A DNA stretch of 12,037 nucleotides, taken from the NCBI GenBank assembly GCA_016194465.1, contig JACQBO010000090.1, forward strand, positions 1 through 12,037. Direction: 5' to 3'. Made by a program: the position numbers and the translations under genes. The notes beneath the pieces were generated by a model. It did not search any database, was not told the DNA's origin, and saw only the letters and a program-made list of their open reading frames with translations. The stretch is from Candidatus Kerfeldbacteria bacterium (GTDB lineage: Bacteria > Patescibacteriota > Patescibacteriia > SBBC01 > CAIJZX01). Below, piece by piece: positions 11,571-12,037 of this stretch. Every line of letters starts with the position of its first letter. Position 1 is the first letter of the stretch.

Positions 11571-12037
11571 GTGCTTCTTGAGCAAAGAGAAGAGAGAAGT
11601 GTGGATTGAGCGCCAAGGTGGTTTCAAGATAGTGTTTCGCTTTGGCTGGATCATGATGAGCGGCCGCAATCAATCCGGCATGAAACAGCACCGTTGCGTC
11701 GTGTTCACCTAAGCGGAGGGCTTCGTTGATGGCGGCTTGGGCCGCGGTGAAATTACCGCGCCGATATTGCACCCAGGCCAAGGCATCACTGCTGAAGATG
11801 CTGGGTCGATCGCGGACAGCCGCTTGGGCCCGGCTCAGGGCATCATCGAGATTCCGATTGGTATTGGCCTCGAACAGGGCAATTTCCTGGTCGACGTCGA
11901 TGCCGCCGCTCGCCGATTTGGCGTAGGCCGTGGCGGCCAAGGTGTAATACACGTTCGCTTGGTCTTGGTGGTGAGCGAGGCTATTCAGATCACCGAGGTC
12001 GATGGCATACTGGGCGATCGGGAGTTGGTCAAAGGCC
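11548..12037 (-). CDS. tetratricopeptide-repeat protein, 5' end outside window
   Basis: The frame is open from the window edge to the TAG at 11550-11548, giving 162 visible residues. Repeated helical hairpins are evident, such as DALAWVQYRRGNFTAAQAAI, then VLFHAGLIAAAHHDPAKAKHYLETTLALNP, which match the TPR pattern of small residues and a closing proline. A GTG at 11952 could start a shorter form, but the upstream residues continue the same helical character (AFDQLPIAQYAIDLGDLNSL), so the gene probably begins beyond the window. It overlaps the HupE-like gene downstream, implying co-transcription and perhaps an assembly or metal-handling partnership, which is inferred. Confidence 0.82.
   Translation of the reverse strand, partial: AFDQLPIAQYAIDLGDLNSLAHHQDQANVYYTLAATAYAKSASGGIDVDQEIALFEANTNRNLDDALSRAQAAVRDRPSIFSSDALAWVQYRRGNFTAAQAAINEALRLGEHDATVLFHAGLIAAAHHDPAKAKHYLETTLALNPHFSLLFAQEARDTLKQL

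Noticed and set aside
11571..11669. N-terminal extension of the HupE-like protein to 11669
   Set aside because: It would overlap the TPR gene by about 120 nt and bury the signal peptide behind a long basic segment.

Overview
The window looks like a bacterial chromosome segment of about 50% GC that uses the standard code (UGA, UAG and UAA all end genes). Shine-Dalgarno sites are rare: only the small membrane-protein gene starting at 5662 has a clear one, and several promoters sit so close to their start codon that the mRNA would be leaderless. The DUF5674 protein, the small conserved unknown next to it and the C-rich intergenic palindromes recall Patescibacteria (CPR) or a similar lineage. This is an impression and not a firm assignment.

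Left block (1-4552): the 3' end of a rightward membrane-protein gene, then a leftward run encoding a secreted S53 (sedolisin) peptidase, a RecQ helicase, a DUF5674 protein, a 112-residue unknown protein and an HD-domain phosphohydrolase. The last three are tightly packed, with one ATGA overlap.

Middle block (4553-6957): an AT-rich, probably imported pair (a protein with a HEPN-like R-x5-H motif and a small one-helix membrane protein) between copies of an 11-bp direct repeat. It is followed by a rightward Fic AMP-transferase with its own inhibitory motif, a C-terminal winged helix and a near-consensus promoter.

Right-middle block (6958-10727): the most unusual part. A four-gene redox cassette (Gal80-like Gfo/Idh/MocA oxidoreductase, DUF2798 membrane protein and NAD(P)H:FMN reductase leftward; HxlR regulator rightward) lies between inverted repeats that include a perfect 46-bp arm and a perfect 21-bp arm. 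Each repeat surrounds a long C-rich palindrome that, against expectation, points the same way at both ends. Outside these repeats lie pieces of tRNA-Ser genes: two 3' halves on the left, one on the right, and a 5' end further right whose acceptor strand is exactly complementary to that of the left pieces. An intact tRNA-Ser(CGA) lies among them. Two of the pieces carry an insertion at the same place in the T loop. The 9-mer GGTGCGGGG and its complement recur throughout. The HxlR gene and the leftward operon share one palindromic -35 box, and both appear leaderless.

Right end (10728-12037): a HupE/UreJ-like membrane protein downstream of, and overlapping, a TPR protein cut by the window edge.

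The redox cassette reads as a self-contained HxlR-controlled response to electrophiles or quinones. The S53-RecQ-HD block and the TPR-HupE pair look like resident genome, and the stretch from about 4800 to 10630 looks like an accessory region built around tRNA-Ser sequences.
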